64,000 bases of DNA from Pseudomonas sp. PDM05 (GTDB taxonomy: Bacteria; Pseudomonadota; Gammaproteobacteria; Pseudomonadales; Pseudomonadaceae). The DNA is taken from NCBI RefSeq assembly GCF_014851685.1, contig NZ_JACVAC010000019.1:1-64000 (forward strand). Reading direction: 5' to 3'. The first letter of the stretch is position 1; every line of letters starts with the position of its first letter. The notes under the pieces were generated by a model. That model worked only from the letters and a program-made list of their open reading frames with translations. It was not told the origin of the DNA and ran no database searches. Below are positions 23,406 to 32,216 of the stretch, in pieces. The position numbers and the translations under genes were made by a program.

Positions 23406-24698
23406 ATGACGACTGCCAACGCGCGCCCATTGCTGGGCTGCATCGCCGACGATTTCACCGGCGCCACCGACCTTGCCAACATGCTCGTGCGCGGTGGCAT
23501 GCGCACGGTGCAGAGTATCGGCATCCCCAGTCGCGAAGTCGCGGCCGGGCTGGATGCGGATGCGATTGTCATCGCCCTCAAGTCGCGCACCACCCCGGCA
23601 GCCGAGGCGGTTGCTGAATCCCTGGCCGCACTGGACTGGCTGCGCGCACAGGGCTGCGAGCAGATTTTCTTCAAGTACTGTTCCACCTTCGATTCCACCG
23701 CCGCAGGCAATATCGGCCAGGTCAGCGAAGCCTTGCTCAAGGCTCTGGGCAGCGATTTCACCCTGGCGTGCCCGGCGTTTCCGGAAAACGGTCGGACGAT
23801 TTTCCGTGGCCACTTGTTTGTGCAGGACCAACTGCTCAGCGAATCCGGCATGCAGCATCATCCGTTGACGCCGATGGGCGACGCCAATCTGGTGCGTGTG
23901 CTGCAAAGCCAGACCCAGCTGCCGGTCGGCCTGCTGCGTTACGACGCGATTGGCGCCGGGGTCGAGGCGACCCGCGCCAAGATCGCCGAACTGCGTGCGC
24001 AAGGCGTGGGCATCGCCATCGCCGATGCGCTGTCGGACCGCGACCTCTACACCCTGGGCAGTGCCTGCGCGGACTTGCCGTTGCTGACCGGCGGCTCGGG
24101 CCTGGCATTGGGCCTGCCGGACAATTTCCGCCGCGCCGGCAAATTGCGTGACTTCGATGTCGCCACGTTGCCCTCGGTCAGCGGCGGCGAAGTGGTGTTG
24201 GCGGGCAGTGCATCGGTAGCGACCCTGGGCCAGGTGGCAGCCTGGCAAGAAGCCGGGCGCCCGGCGTTGCGCATCGATCCGCTGGCCCTGGCGGCCGGTG
24301 AACCGGTGGTGGCCCAGGCCCTGGCGTTTGCCCGCGACAGCGCGCACACCGTGTTGATCTACGCCACCAGCACCCCGGCCGAGGTCAAGGCAGTGCAACA
24401 ACAATTGGGCGTCGAACGCGCCGGGGCCCTGGTCGAGGACGCGCTGGGCGAGATCGCCAGCGGCCTGCGCGCAAGTGGCGTGCGGCGCTTCGTGATCGCC
24501 GGCGGCGAAACCTCCGGCGCGGTGGTCAAGGCGCTGGGCGTCAACCTGTTGCAGATCGGCGCGCAGATCGATCCGGGCGTGCCGGCTACCCTCAGCGGTG
24601 GTGCCGAGCCGTTGGCGCTGGCGTTGAAATCGGGCAACTTCGGCGGTCGCGATTTCTTCGCCAAGGCCCTTGCGCAACTGGCCGGAGGTGCGCAATGA
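23406..24698 (+). CDS. otnK: 3-oxo-tetronate kinase (DUF1537 family)
   Basis: A 430-residue four-carbon acid sugar kinase. The N-terminal domain starts 'LGCIADDFTGATDLANMLVR', typical of OtnK. The C-terminal nucleotide-binding domain has 'VIAGGETSGAVVKALGV' and 'ALALKSGNFG'. It phosphorylates 3-oxo-tetronate at O-4 with ATP. It overlaps otnC by four bases (ATGA). Confidence 0.93.
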   Translation: MTTANARPLLGCIADDFTGATDLANMLVRGGMRTVQSIGIPSREVAAGLDADAIVIALKSRTTPAAEAVAESLAALDWLRAQGCEQIFFKYCSTFDSTAAGNIGQVSEALLKALGSDFTLACPAFPENGRTIFRGHLFVQDQLLSESGMQHHPLTPMGDANLVRVLQSQTQLPVGLLRYDAIGAGVEATRAKIAELRAQGVGIAIADALSDRDLYTLGSACADLPLLTGGSGLALGLPDNFRRAGKLRDFDVATLPSVSGGEVVLAGSASVATLGQVAAWQEAGRPALRIDPLALAAGEPVVAQALAFARDSAHTVLIYATSTPAEVKAVQQQLGVERAGALVEDALGEIASGLRASGVRRFVIAGGETSGAVVKALGVNLLQIGAQIDPGVPATLSGGAEPLALALKSGNFGGRDFFAKALAQLAGGAQ

Positions 24699-25339
24699 GC
24701 GGCATCGACGAACAGGCCCAGCGCGACGAAATCTGCGAGGTCGGCCGCAGCCTTTATCAGCGCGGCTACACCGTGGGCAGTGCCGGCAATATCAGCGCGC
24801 GCCTCGACGATGGCTGGCTGATTACGCCGACGGATATCTGCCTCGGGCGCCTGACCCCGGCCGCCATCGCCAAGGTCAACCTGAAAGGCGAGTGGGTCAG
24901 CGGTGAAAAGCCGTCCAAGACCCTGGCCCTGCATCGCCAGGTGTACGACCGCAACCCTTCGGTGGGCGGTGTGGTGCATACCCATTCGACCCATCTGGTG
25001 GCGCTGACCCTGGCCGGGGTGTGGCGCGCGGACGACATCTTGCCGCCGCTCACGCCGTATCAGGTGATGAAGGTCGGGCACATTCCCTTGATCGGCTACC
25101 AGCGCCCCGGCTCCCCAAGGGTTGCCGAGCAAGTTGCACAACTGGCCAACAGCGTGCGCGGCGTGATGCTCGAACGCCTCGGGCCGGTGGTCTGGGAAAG
25201 CTCGGTGGCCAAGGCCAGCTACGCCCTGGAAGAACTGGAAGAAACCGCGCGGCTCTGGTTGATGAGCAACCCACGGCCCGCGCCGCTGGACCAGGCTGCA
25301 CTGGATGAACTGCGCGAGACGTTCGGCGCGCACTGGTAA
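24695..25339 (+). CDS. otnC: 3-oxo-tetronate 4-phosphate decarboxylase (class II aldolase family)
   Basis: A 214-residue class II aldolase/adducin-fold enzyme. Visible features are 'GSAGNISARLDDGWLITPT', metal ligands in 'VVHTHSTHL' and catalytic Glu region 'GEKPSKTLALH'. OtnC decarboxylates 3-oxo-tetronate 4-phosphate to dihydroxyacetone phosphate and CO2. Gene context with otnK and otnI makes this assignment strong. Confidence 0.9.
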   Translation: MSGIDEQAQRDEICEVGRSLYQRGYTVGSAGNISARLDDGWLITPTDICLGRLTPAAIAKVNLKGEWVSGEKPSKTLALHRQVYDRNPSVGGVVHTHSTHLVALTLAGVWRADDILPPLTPYQVMKVGHIPLIGYQRPGSPRVAEQVAQLANSVRGVMLERLGPVVWESSVAKASYALEELEETARLWLMSNPRPAPLDQAALDELRETFGAHW

Positions 25340-25401
25340 CCCCAACTTTGCACGCGTTGCCCCGAGGCCCTGGTCAGGGACTCGACGGCCCCGGCTTGCG
25401 T

Positions 25402-25417
25402 AAAAAACAATAACAAC
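25402..25417 (+). promoter_or_regulatory. CA motif before the GntP permease
   Basis: AAAAAACAATAACAAC has several AANAANAA registers and is followed directly by AGG, 14-20 bases before the ATG at 25431. Confidence 0.6.
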
Positions 25418-25430
25418 AGGACATTTTCGA

Positions 25431-26891
25431 ATGAGCCCACTGATTTTGATGTTGACCGCCGGTGCGGGTATCGCGCTGCTGCTGTTTCTGGTCCTCAAGT
25501 ACAAATTCCAGCCGTTTGTCGCGCTGATGCTGGTGAGTATCGTGGTGGCCCTGGTCGCCGGGGTGAAACCCGCCGACCTGGTCGCGACCATCGAAGGCGG
25601 CATGGGCAAGACCCTTGGCCATATCGCAATCATCATTGCCCTGGGCGCGATGATCGGGCGCATCATCGAACTCTCCGGCGGCGCCGAGGCCCTGGCCAAA
25701 TCGCTGATCGAGCGCTTCGGCAACAGCCGCACGCCGCTGGCGCTGACCATTGCCGGGTTCATCATCGGCGTGCCGGTGTTCTTTGAAGTCGGGGTGATTA
25801 TCCTGATGCCGCTGGCCTATGGCGTGGCTCGCCGCGCACGCAAGCCGCTGCTGATTTTTGCGCTGCCGATGTGTGCGGCATTGCTGACCGTGCATGCGTT
25901 CCTGCCGCCCCATCCGGGTGCCGTGGCGGCCGCCAGCCAACTGGGGGCGGACCTGGGGCGGGTGCTGATGTTCGGCCTGCCGATGACCGCATTGCTGTGC
26001 TACATCGGCTATCGCGTGGCGGGGCGCATGACCCGCCGCTTCTACCCGATGACCGATGACATCCGCGCCGAAGTCTACGGCCCGCACGTGACCAACGCCG
26101 ACTTGCAGGCCTGGAACAATGGCGGCCAGCAGGCCGTACAACAAGCGGCCGTGGCCGAGTCTCACATGGGCCTGGAAGAATCCACCAGCGCCATCGCCGC
26201 CAAGCTGCCGGCGGCGCCTGCACCGGGTTTTGGCTTGATTGTCAGCCTGATCCTGCTGCCGATTGTGTTGATCCTGTTGGGTACCCTGGCGACTTCGCTG
26301 TTGCCGGTCGAGTCGACCTTGCGTGGAGTGATGACGGTGCTCGGCGCGCCGCTGGTCGCGCTGCTGATCGACACCTTGCTGTGCGCCTGGCTATTGGGCT
26401 CGCGCCGTGGCTGGAGCCGCAGCCAGGTATCGGATGTGATTGGTTCGGCGTTGCCGGGCGTGGCCATGGTGATCCTCATTGCCGGTGCCGGTGGTGTGTT
26501 CGGCAAGGTGCTGGTGGACACCGGCATCGGCGCGGTAGTCTCCGACATGCTGCGTACCACCGGCTTGCCGGTGCTGGCCCTGGGCTTTTTGTTGACCATG
26601 CTGCTGCGTGCGGTGCAGGGTTCTACGACCGTGGCGCTGGTGACCACGGCCGGGATCATCAGCCCGCTGATCGTCACCCTCAACCTCACGCCCAACCACC
26701 TGGCGCTGCTGTGCCTGGCCATGGGCGGTGGCGGGCTGGCGATGTCGCACATCAACGACGCCGGCTACTGGATCTTCACCAAGCTCGCCGGGCTCAACGT
26801 GGCGGACGGTCTGCGCACGTGGACGGTGATCACCACCTTGCTCGGCACCTTGGGGTTCTTGATTACCCTACTGATCTGGCCTTTTGTCTGA
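25431..26891 (+). CDS. GntP-family sugar-acid:H+ symporter
   Basis: A 486-residue inner-membrane protein with about 12-14 hydrophobic segments and GntP features: 'GVPVFFEVGVIILMPLAYG', 'FLPPHPGAVAAA' and 'AMGGGGLAMSHINDAGYWIF'. GntP members import gluconate and similar acids. Its place between otnC and otnI marks threonate or tetronate as the cargo here. Confidence 0.9.
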   Translation: MSPLILMLTAGAGIALLLFLVLKYKFQPFVALMLVSIVVALVAGVKPADLVATIEGGMGKTLGHIAIIIALGAMIGRIIELSGGAEALAKSLIERFGNSRTPLALTIAGFIIGVPVFFEVGVIILMPLAYGVARRARKPLLIFALPMCAALLTVHAFLPPHPGAVAAASQLGADLGRVLMFGLPMTALLCYIGYRVAGRMTRRFYPMTDDIRAEVYGPHVTNADLQAWNNGGQQAVQQAAVAESHMGLEESTSAIAAKLPAAPAPGFGLIVSLILLPIVLILLGTLATSLLPVESTLRGVMTVLGAPLVALLIDTLLCAWLLGSRRGWSRSQVSDVIGSALPGVAMVILIAGAGGVFGKVLVDTGIGAVVSDMLRTTGLPVLALGFLLTMLLRAVQGSTTVALVTTAGIISPLIVTLNLTPNHLALLCLAMGGGGLAMSHINDAGYWIFTKLAGLNVADGLRTWTVITTLLGTLGFLITLLIWPFV

Positions 26892-26906
26892 CTTCCAGGA
26901 GTTCCC

Positions 26907-27680
26907 ATGCCTCGCTTTGCTGCCAACCTGAGCATGCTGTATCCGCAACACGACTTTCTCCAGCGGTTCGCCGCGGCGAAAGCCGATGGGTTTGATGCGG
27001 TGGAATACCTGTTTCCCTACGACTACAGCGCGGCCGAGCTCAAGCAGCGCCTGAGCGACAACGGTTTGGTCCAGGCCCTGTTCAATGCACCGCCGGGTGA
27101 CTGGGCGGCGGGGGAGCGCGGCATCGCCACGCTGCCGGGGCGCGAGGCCGAGTTTCGCCTGGGCTTCGACCGCGCGCTGGAATACGCCGCCGTGCTCGGC
27201 AACGACCGCATCCACGTGATGGCCGGCCTGTTGCCGTCGGAAAACCTGCGCCAGCGCCACCACGCCGTGTACTTGGAAAACCTCGCCTACGCCAGCGCCG
27301 CAGCGGCCCGGGTCGGGGTGACGGTGTTGCTGGAGCCGATCAACACCCGCGACATGCCGGGATTCTTCCTCAACCGCCAGGACCAGGCCCAGGCCATCTG
27401 CCGTGAAGTGGGGGCGAGCAACCTCAAAGTGCAGTTCGACTGCTACCACTGCCAGATTGTCGAGGGGGATGTGGCGACCAAGCTGCGTCGTGATTTCAAC
27501 GGCATCGGCCATATCCAGATCGCCGGCGTACCGGACCGCCATGAGCCGGACTCGGGCGAGTTGAACTACGGCTACCTGTTCGGCCTGATGGACCAGTTGG
27601 GCTACACCGGCTGGGTTGGCTGCGAGTACCGGCCAAGGGGCGACACCTCGACGGGCCTGCAATGGTTGCGGGATCTCTAA
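26907..27680 (+). CDS. otnI: 2-oxo-tetronate isomerase (hydroxypyruvate isomerase family)
   Basis: A 257-residue TIM-barrel enzyme of the Hyi family. Metal or catalytic residues lie in 'VLLEPINTRD', 'FDCYHCQIVEGD' and 'GCEYRP', and 'GIGHIQIAGVPDRHEPDSGE' is conserved. It isomerises 2-oxo-tetronate to 3-oxo-tetronate, linking LtnD to OtnK. It lies 15 bases behind the permease and closes the operon. The enzyme at 53353-54132 is a paralogue sharing the same motifs. Confidence 0.9.
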   Translation: MPRFAANLSMLYPQHDFLQRFAAAKADGFDAVEYLFPYDYSAAELKQRLSDNGLVQALFNAPPGDWAAGERGIATLPGREAEFRLGFDRALEYAAVLGNDRIHVMAGLLPSENLRQRHHAVYLENLAYASAAAARVGVTVLLEPINTRDMPGFFLNRQDQAQAICREVGASNLKVQFDCYHCQIVEGDVATKLRRDFNGIGHIQIAGVPDRHEPDSGELNYGYLFGLMDQLGYTGWVGCEYRPRGDTSTGLQWLRDL

Positions 27681-27706
27681 CGGGCCCGCGTTCGGCAACG
27701 TGCTTT

Positions 27707-27839
27707 GTAGTGAGCGGGCTTGCCCCGCGCTGGGGGGCGAAGCCGCCCTAAACCCAGGCACCACGGTGTTTCAGGAATACCGAGGTGACGGGATTTAGGG
27801 CGGCTTCGCCCCCCGGCGCGGGGCAAGCCCGCTCACTAC
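27707..27839. repeat. REPIN-like paired palindrome, GTAGTGAGC family
   Basis: Arms GTAGTGAGCGGGCTTGCCCC and its inverse surround inverted GGGCGAAGCCGCCCTAAA copies. It lies between convergent otnI and the DeoR gene. Confidence 0.88.
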
Positions 27840-27847
27840 GGGTTTTA

Positions 27848-28663
27848 TCAGTTAGGTTGGGTTGGCAGCATCAGCTCGATGCCGCGCTTGCGGATGCCGT
27901 CCGCCGCCGCCGGGGCGAGGGCGTCGTCGCTGATGATCACGTCGAACGGTTCCAACCCGGCAATCCGGTACATGCTGAAGGTGCCGTACTTGGAACTGCT
28001 TGCCACCAGCACCACCTGCGCCGCCGATTGCATGGCCACTTGCTTGACCTCGACCTTCAGCGCCGAGGGGGTGGTGATGCCACGGTGCAGGTCCCAGGAG
28101 CTGGTAGACATGAACGCGATGTCGGTGACCACCTGACGCAAGGTCGCCACCGCCAGCCCGCCGACCGAAGAATGGTTGTCATGGTCCAGCTGCCCGCCGG
28201 TGTGGATGACGGTCACCTGTTGCGCATCCATCAAGGCCTGCACAATGCCGAAGTCGTTGGTCACCACCGTCATCCCCGACAGCGCCTTGATATAGGGCAC
28301 GATCTCCAGGGTGCTGGTGCCCGCATCCAGGTACACCGTCATGTCCGCGTGCAGCAACCGTGCGGCCAGGCGCGCCATGGCCTGTTTCTGCGGCAGTTCC
28401 ACCACGGCCTTGGACTGATGGCTCGGCTCGCTGTGCAACTGGCTGGCGATACGCACCCCTCCGGTGACCGAATAGGCCCGGCCCTCCTGCTCCAGCAGCG
28501 CGATGTCGCGGCGCACGGTCATATGCGAGCAGTCGAACATCTCCATCAGTTGGTGCACGCTCATCACCTGATGCTTGCGCAACTGCCGCAGGATTTGCTC
28601 GCGACGCTGCTCGGGAATCATCGGGGTGCTGCTGTCGGCAGCAGTGTCCTTGGGGTTGGGCAT
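27848..28663 (-). CDS. DeoR-family transcriptional regulator
   Basis: A 271-residue regulator. The DeoR HTH is near the N-terminus ('QRREQILRQLRKHQVMSVHQ', 'FDCSHMTVRRDIALLEQEG'), and the sensor domain of the ISOCOT fold follows with 'VYLDAGTSTLEIVPYI'. DeoR proteins usually answer to sugar phosphates. Convergent position behind otnI suggests it controls the threonate genes. The start at 28663 (MPNPKD) is favoured over an upstream GTG. Confidence 0.85.
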   Translation of the reverse strand: MPNPKDTAADSSTPMIPEQRREQILRQLRKHQVMSVHQLMEMFDCSHMTVRRDIALLEQEGRAYSVTGGVRIASQLHSEPSHQSKAVVELPQKQAMARLAARLLHADMTVYLDAGTSTLEIVPYIKALSGMTVVTNDFGIVQALMDAQQVTVIHTGGQLDHDNHSSVGGLAVATLRQVVTDIAFMSTSSWDLHRGITTPSALKVEVKQVAMQSAAQVVLVASSSKYGTFSMYRIAGLEPFDVIISDDALAPAAADGIRKRGIELMLPTQPN

Positions 28664-28717
28664 TGGCGTTCCGGGTCGGTCTGGGGGCTGGTGCACATAG
28701 TAGCGAATACACGCAGC

Positions 28718-28742
28718 GTTCGCCTGCTCCCTGCAGGCGAAC
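28718..28742. terminator. hairpin downstream of the chemoreceptor gene
   Basis: GTTCGCCTGC and GCAGGCGAAC form a perfect 10-bp stem with a TCCCT loop, 16 bases beyond the stop of the gene at 28758. There is no clear T-run, so termination is likely but not certain. Confidence 0.55.
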
Positions 28743-28757
28743 CCAGGCTGAGGTTAT

Positions 28758-30701
28758 CTAGTATTTGAACCGGCCCACCAACCCCTTGAGCTGCCCCGAA
28801 ATATCCGTAAGCCGGCCTGAACCGGCCTGCGCCGAGTGGGCGAAGCCTTCAACCAGTTGCGCATCGGCATGGATCTGCGCGATGTGCCGGTTGATCTCTT
28901 CGGCCACCTGGTGCTGTTCTTCGGCGGCGGTAGCGATCTGGGTGTTCTGGTCGCGGATCGAGTCCACCGAGCCCAGGATCTTGTCAAAGCTGTCGCGGGC
29001 CTGCTGGATGCGATCCACGCTGGTCTGCGAAACCAGCAGGCTGCCCTGCATCTGCAAGGTGACTTCCTGTGTGCGCCGGGCGAGGTTGCCCAGCAGGCTG
29101 TCGATCTCGCCGGTGGAATCGGCGGTGCGGCGGGCGAGGGCGCGCACTTCGTCGGCCACCACCGCAAAGCCGCGACCTTGGTCGCCGGCGCGCGCGGCTT
29201 CGATGGCGGCGTTGAGCGCGAGCAGGTTGGTCTGTTCGGCAATCGAACGGATGGTGTCGAGGATGGTGTTGATGTTCTGGCTGTCCTGCTCCAGCAACTG
29301 CATGGTCTGGGTCGACTTTTGCAGGTCTTCGCTGAGCTTGAGTACGCTGCCGGTGGCTTCGCCGATGTGTTGCTGGCCGTTATGTACGTCGCGGTAGCCC
29401 TCATCGGCACTGGTGGCGGCGGCGCTGCACGAGCGTGCGACTTCGTTGGAAGTGGCGACCATCTCGTTGAACGCGGTGCTGACCAGTTCCACGGCTTCGC
29501 GCTGGCGGCCGGCGGCCTGGTTCATGTTGTTGGCGACGTCGCTGGTGTCGGCGGCGGCGCTTTGCAGGTCGTTGGACGCACTGCCGATACGCTGCACCAA
29601 CTGCGCAATCGCGCCGAGGAACTGGTTGAACCAGCCGGCCAGGGTCGCGGTTTCGTCCTTGCCTTGCACGCTGAGTTTACGCGTCAGGTCGCCTTCACCT
29701 TCGGCGATTTCCTGCAGGCCATCGGCCACGCCGCGGATCGGTCGCACGATCATGCTGGCGAAACTCGCACCGACGAGGGCGAACACCACGGCCAGCGCGG
29801 CGGCGATGGCGGCGATCAGCCAGGTCAGGCTGGAGGCGCCGGCCATCACCTCGTCGCGCTTGATCAGGCCGATGAAGCGCCAGCCCAGGTCTTTGGAGCT
29901 GACCACGTTGACCATGTAAGGCACGCCGTCGATCTCGATCTGGGTCGCGCCGTCAGTGCGCTTGGCCAGTTCGGCGTATTGCGGGCCGAGGTCGGCCAAG
30001 GGCTTGAAGTTGTGCTTGGCATCGCTGGGGTCTACCAGCACGTTGCCGTTGCCTTCCACCAGCATCAGGTAACCGCTGTCGCCCAGTTTGATGTTGCGCA
30101 CCAGTTCGGTGAGTTGCTTGAGCGACACGTCCAGGCCAACCACGCCGAGGATGTTGCCGGTGGCGTCGGCAACGGTGTGCACGGTGCCGATCAGCACCAC
30201 ATCGTCCGGCGCCCAGTAGTACGCCCCGGTACGCACGGTAGTGCCCGGTGCGGCGATGGCGGCTTTATACCAAGGGCGCACGCGTGGGTCGTAGTTGTTC
30301 AGCTTGGTGTCGTCGGGGTAGCTGGCGTAACCGCCGTCGGCGAGGCCGAGGGACAGGTAGGCGGTGCTGGGGTGGCTTTTGGCGAACTGGTCGAAAATCG
30401 CCAGCAGCTCTTTATTCGTTTGGGTCAGGGGGATTTGCGCGGCGTCGGCACCGGCGTAGCTCTTGAGGTCTTTGGCTGCGACAACGCGCGGGTCCTTGGC
30501 CACATATTCAACGTTCTGGCTGATGCCGTCGAAGAATTGCTTCATGCCATTGTCGATCTGGCGGATCTCGCGGCTACTGCTGTCGAGGAAGTTGGCCACG
30601 GCCGCATCCCGCAGGTTCAGTACCACCAGCACGGCCACCAGGATCACCGGCACGCATGCGATGGTCGCAAACGCCCAGGTCAGCTTGTGTTTGATATTCA
30701 T
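28758..30701 (-). CDS. methyl-accepting chemotaxis protein with amino-acid type dCache domain
   Basis: A 647-residue receptor. It has TM1 at about 8-30, a periplasmic dCache domain (about 35-275), TM2 near 280-305, HAMP and the signalling domain with hairpin tip 'EQTNLLALNAAIEAARAGDQ' near 485-505. The sensor holds Y137, R142, W144 and Y145 in 'NYDPRVRPWY', and Asp in 'VVGLDVSLKQL'. These fit the dCache_1AA consensus of amino-acid receptors such as PctA. The start at 30701 is supported by GGGAG. Ligands are probably L-amino acids rather than the sugars handled nearby. Confidence 0.9.
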   Translation of the reverse strand: MNIKHKLTWAFATIACVPVILVAVLVVLNLRDAAVANFLDSSSREIRQIDNGMKQFFDGISQNVEYVAKDPRVVAAKDLKSYAGADAAQIPLTQTNKELLAIFDQFAKSHPSTAYLSLGLADGGYASYPDDTKLNNYDPRVRPWYKAAIAAPGTTVRTGAYYWAPDDVVLIGTVHTVADATGNILGVVGLDVSLKQLTELVRNIKLGDSGYLMLVEGNGNVLVDPSDAKHNFKPLADLGPQYAELAKRTDGATQIEIDGVPYMVNVVSSKDLGWRFIGLIKRDEVMAGASSLTWLIAAIAAALAVVFALVGASFASMIVRPIRGVADGLQEIAEGEGDLTRKLSVQGKDETATLAGWFNQFLGAIAQLVQRIGSASNDLQSAAADTSDVANNMNQAAGRQREAVELVSTAFNEMVATSNEVARSCSAAATSADEGYRDVHNGQQHIGEATGSVLKLSEDLQKSTQTMQLLEQDSQNINTILDTIRSIAEQTNLLALNAAIEAARAGDQGRGFAVVADEVRALARRTADSTGEIDSLLGNLARRTQEVTLQMQGSLLVSQTSVDRIQQARDSFDKILGSVDSIRDQNTQIATAAEEQHQVAEEINRHIAQIHADAQLVEGFAHSAQAGSGRLTDISGQLKGLVGRFKY

Positions 30702-30848
30702 GACATCTCCCGCAGGGTACTTATTAGAGTTGGCAAGGCGGAGAAAAGCAGCGAAGAGCGTCGCATGTGTTGTTTTTAGGGGGGATTGCCCATGCGTACC
30801 CCCCATATATCGACCAGCAGGGCACGCACTTTAGGCGTTGGGCAGCGT

Positions 30849-31739
30849 TTAGCCGATACGCTCGCCACCCAGTGCATCGCGCTGCATCGATTGCAGGTTT
30901 TTTTCAATGGTTTCGCAGATGGTGTCCATCTGGATCTGGTGTTCGCTGGAGTAGAACGGGCTTTGCAGGTCGGTGCCGATACGCTCGATGGCCAGCAGCA
31001 TGAAGCCCACCACCGTGGAGGCCAGCGGAGTGAACCAGCCGAGGGATTCCACCAGGCCCACCGGCACGATCAGGCAGAACAGTGAGATGAATAGGCGCGG
31101 GAAGTACACGTAGGGGTAGGGCAGTGGGGTGTTGGCGATGCGCTCCATGCCGCCCTGGGCGTTGGACAGGTCCACCAGGGTCGATTCCAGCCGCGCCAGG
31201 CGGATGCTGTCGAGGTGGCCGGCCTTGTACTCCCTGGCGAGCAACGTCGCCGAACCGGTAAGGATGTCGTTGGCAAAATTATTGGTGGCGCCGCTGCGGG
31301 CAAACTCATCGGCGGGGATAAACGCACGGACCTCGTCAGGGCACGGCTGGCCCTTGAGGTGCGCGGCCAGGCAATTCACATAGGCCACATGCCGACGCAG
31401 CAGGGTGGCCTTGACCGGGTTCACTTCGTCGTCCGCGTCATCCAGCAGCGTCAGCACCTGGCGCGCAAAGCTGCGCGAATTATTGACCATCGCCCCCCAC
31501 AGCGTGCGCGCCTCCCACCAACGGTTATAGGCGCTGCTGTTGCGAAAACTGATCAGCACCACCAGCGCCGAGCCGAGCAGGGTCAGGGGCATCAGCGGCA
31601 GGTTGATCTTGTAGGTGAGGAACAGCATGAAGTCCACGGTGACGGCGACGTCCCACAGCAACAGCCAGAACAGGGCCCAACCGACGTAGCCCATGGTTTT
31701 GATGATCAGGCGGTATTTCTTGATGATGGCGGCTTTCAA
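30849..31739 (-). CDS. bestrophin-family anion channel
   Basis: A 296-residue membrane protein of the bacterial bestrophin (YneE/UPF0187) family. It has several membrane segments, the conserved 'SFRNSSAYNRWWEARTLWGA' after the second one, and 'PLPYPYVYFPRLFISLFCL'. Characterised bacterial homologues form pentameric ion channels. It is a single-gene unit without an obvious partner. Confidence 0.85.
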   Translation of the reverse strand: MKAAIIKKYRLIIKTMGYVGWALFWLLLWDVAVTVDFMLFLTYKINLPLMPLTLLGSALVVLISFRNSSAYNRWWEARTLWGAMVNNSRSFARQVLTLLDDADDEVNPVKATLLRRHVAYVNCLAAHLKGQPCPDEVRAFIPADEFARSGATNNFANDILTGSATLLAREYKAGHLDSIRLARLESTLVDLSNAQGGMERIANTPLPYPYVYFPRLFISLFCLIVPVGLVESLGWFTPLASTVVGFMLLAIERIGTDLQSPFYSSEHQIQMDTICETIEKNLQSMQRDALGGERIG

Positions 31740-31824
31740 ACGACGACCTCGCGACGAGCGGTGGGCAACAGTGCCTTAGCTCGGACGCGGGGTAGGGGGG
31801 AAAGGTTCGCTGCTGAAACGTTTC

Positions 31825-32136
31825 TTATTGCTGGGCGAGGATGCTGGCGAGCAAGCCCGGGAAGCGGGTTTCCAGCTCATCGCCGCGCAATGAGTTCATG
31901 TGCGTGGTCCCCACACTGCGCGTCTGCACCAGCCCGGCATCGCGCAACACACGAAAGTGGTGGGACATGCTCGACTTGGGCCGCCCGCCATCCAGTTCGC
32001 CACAGCTGGCTTCGGCAACACCGGCCAGGCAACGCACGATTTCCAGGCGCACCGGGTCGCTCAGCGCGTAGAGCACGCGTTCGAGGGTGAGGTCTTGGAC
32101 AAGGGGGTGTTTGAAGGCTCGCATGAAATGAATCAT
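31825..32136 (-). CDS. ArsR-family repressor next to xenA
   Basis: A 103-residue winged-helix protein (99 if the ATG at 32124 is used). The HTH is 'GGRPKSSMSHHFRVLRDAGL', preceded by 'LYALSDPVRLEIVRCLAG'. There is only one Cys in the N-terminal half ('EASCGELD') and no CxC metal site, so a redox or organic signal is more plausible than a metal. It is divergent from xenA, with a strong palindrome between. Confidence 0.85.
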   Translation of the reverse strand: MIHFMRAFKHPLVQDLTLERVLYALSDPVRLEIVRCLAGVAEASCGELDGGRPKSSMSHHFRVLRDAGLVQTRSVGTTHMNSLRGDELETRFPGLLASILAQQ

Positions 32137-32160
32137 AACAGGGGGCTATCGCTGAATACT

Positions 32161-32184
32161 ATAGTTCGATTACCATCGAACTAT
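32161..32184. promoter_or_regulatory. perfect palindrome in the xenA promoter region, candidate ArsR operator
   Basis: ATAGTTCGAT, four bases TACC, then ATCGAACTAT form a perfect 10-4-10 dyad 32 bases before the xenA ATG. Position and symmetry fit the dimeric ArsR-type regulator transcribed divergently. Confidence 0.7.
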
Positions 32185-32216
32185 CGAATCAACCACCCCC
32201 TTGCTGGAGTCGTCCC

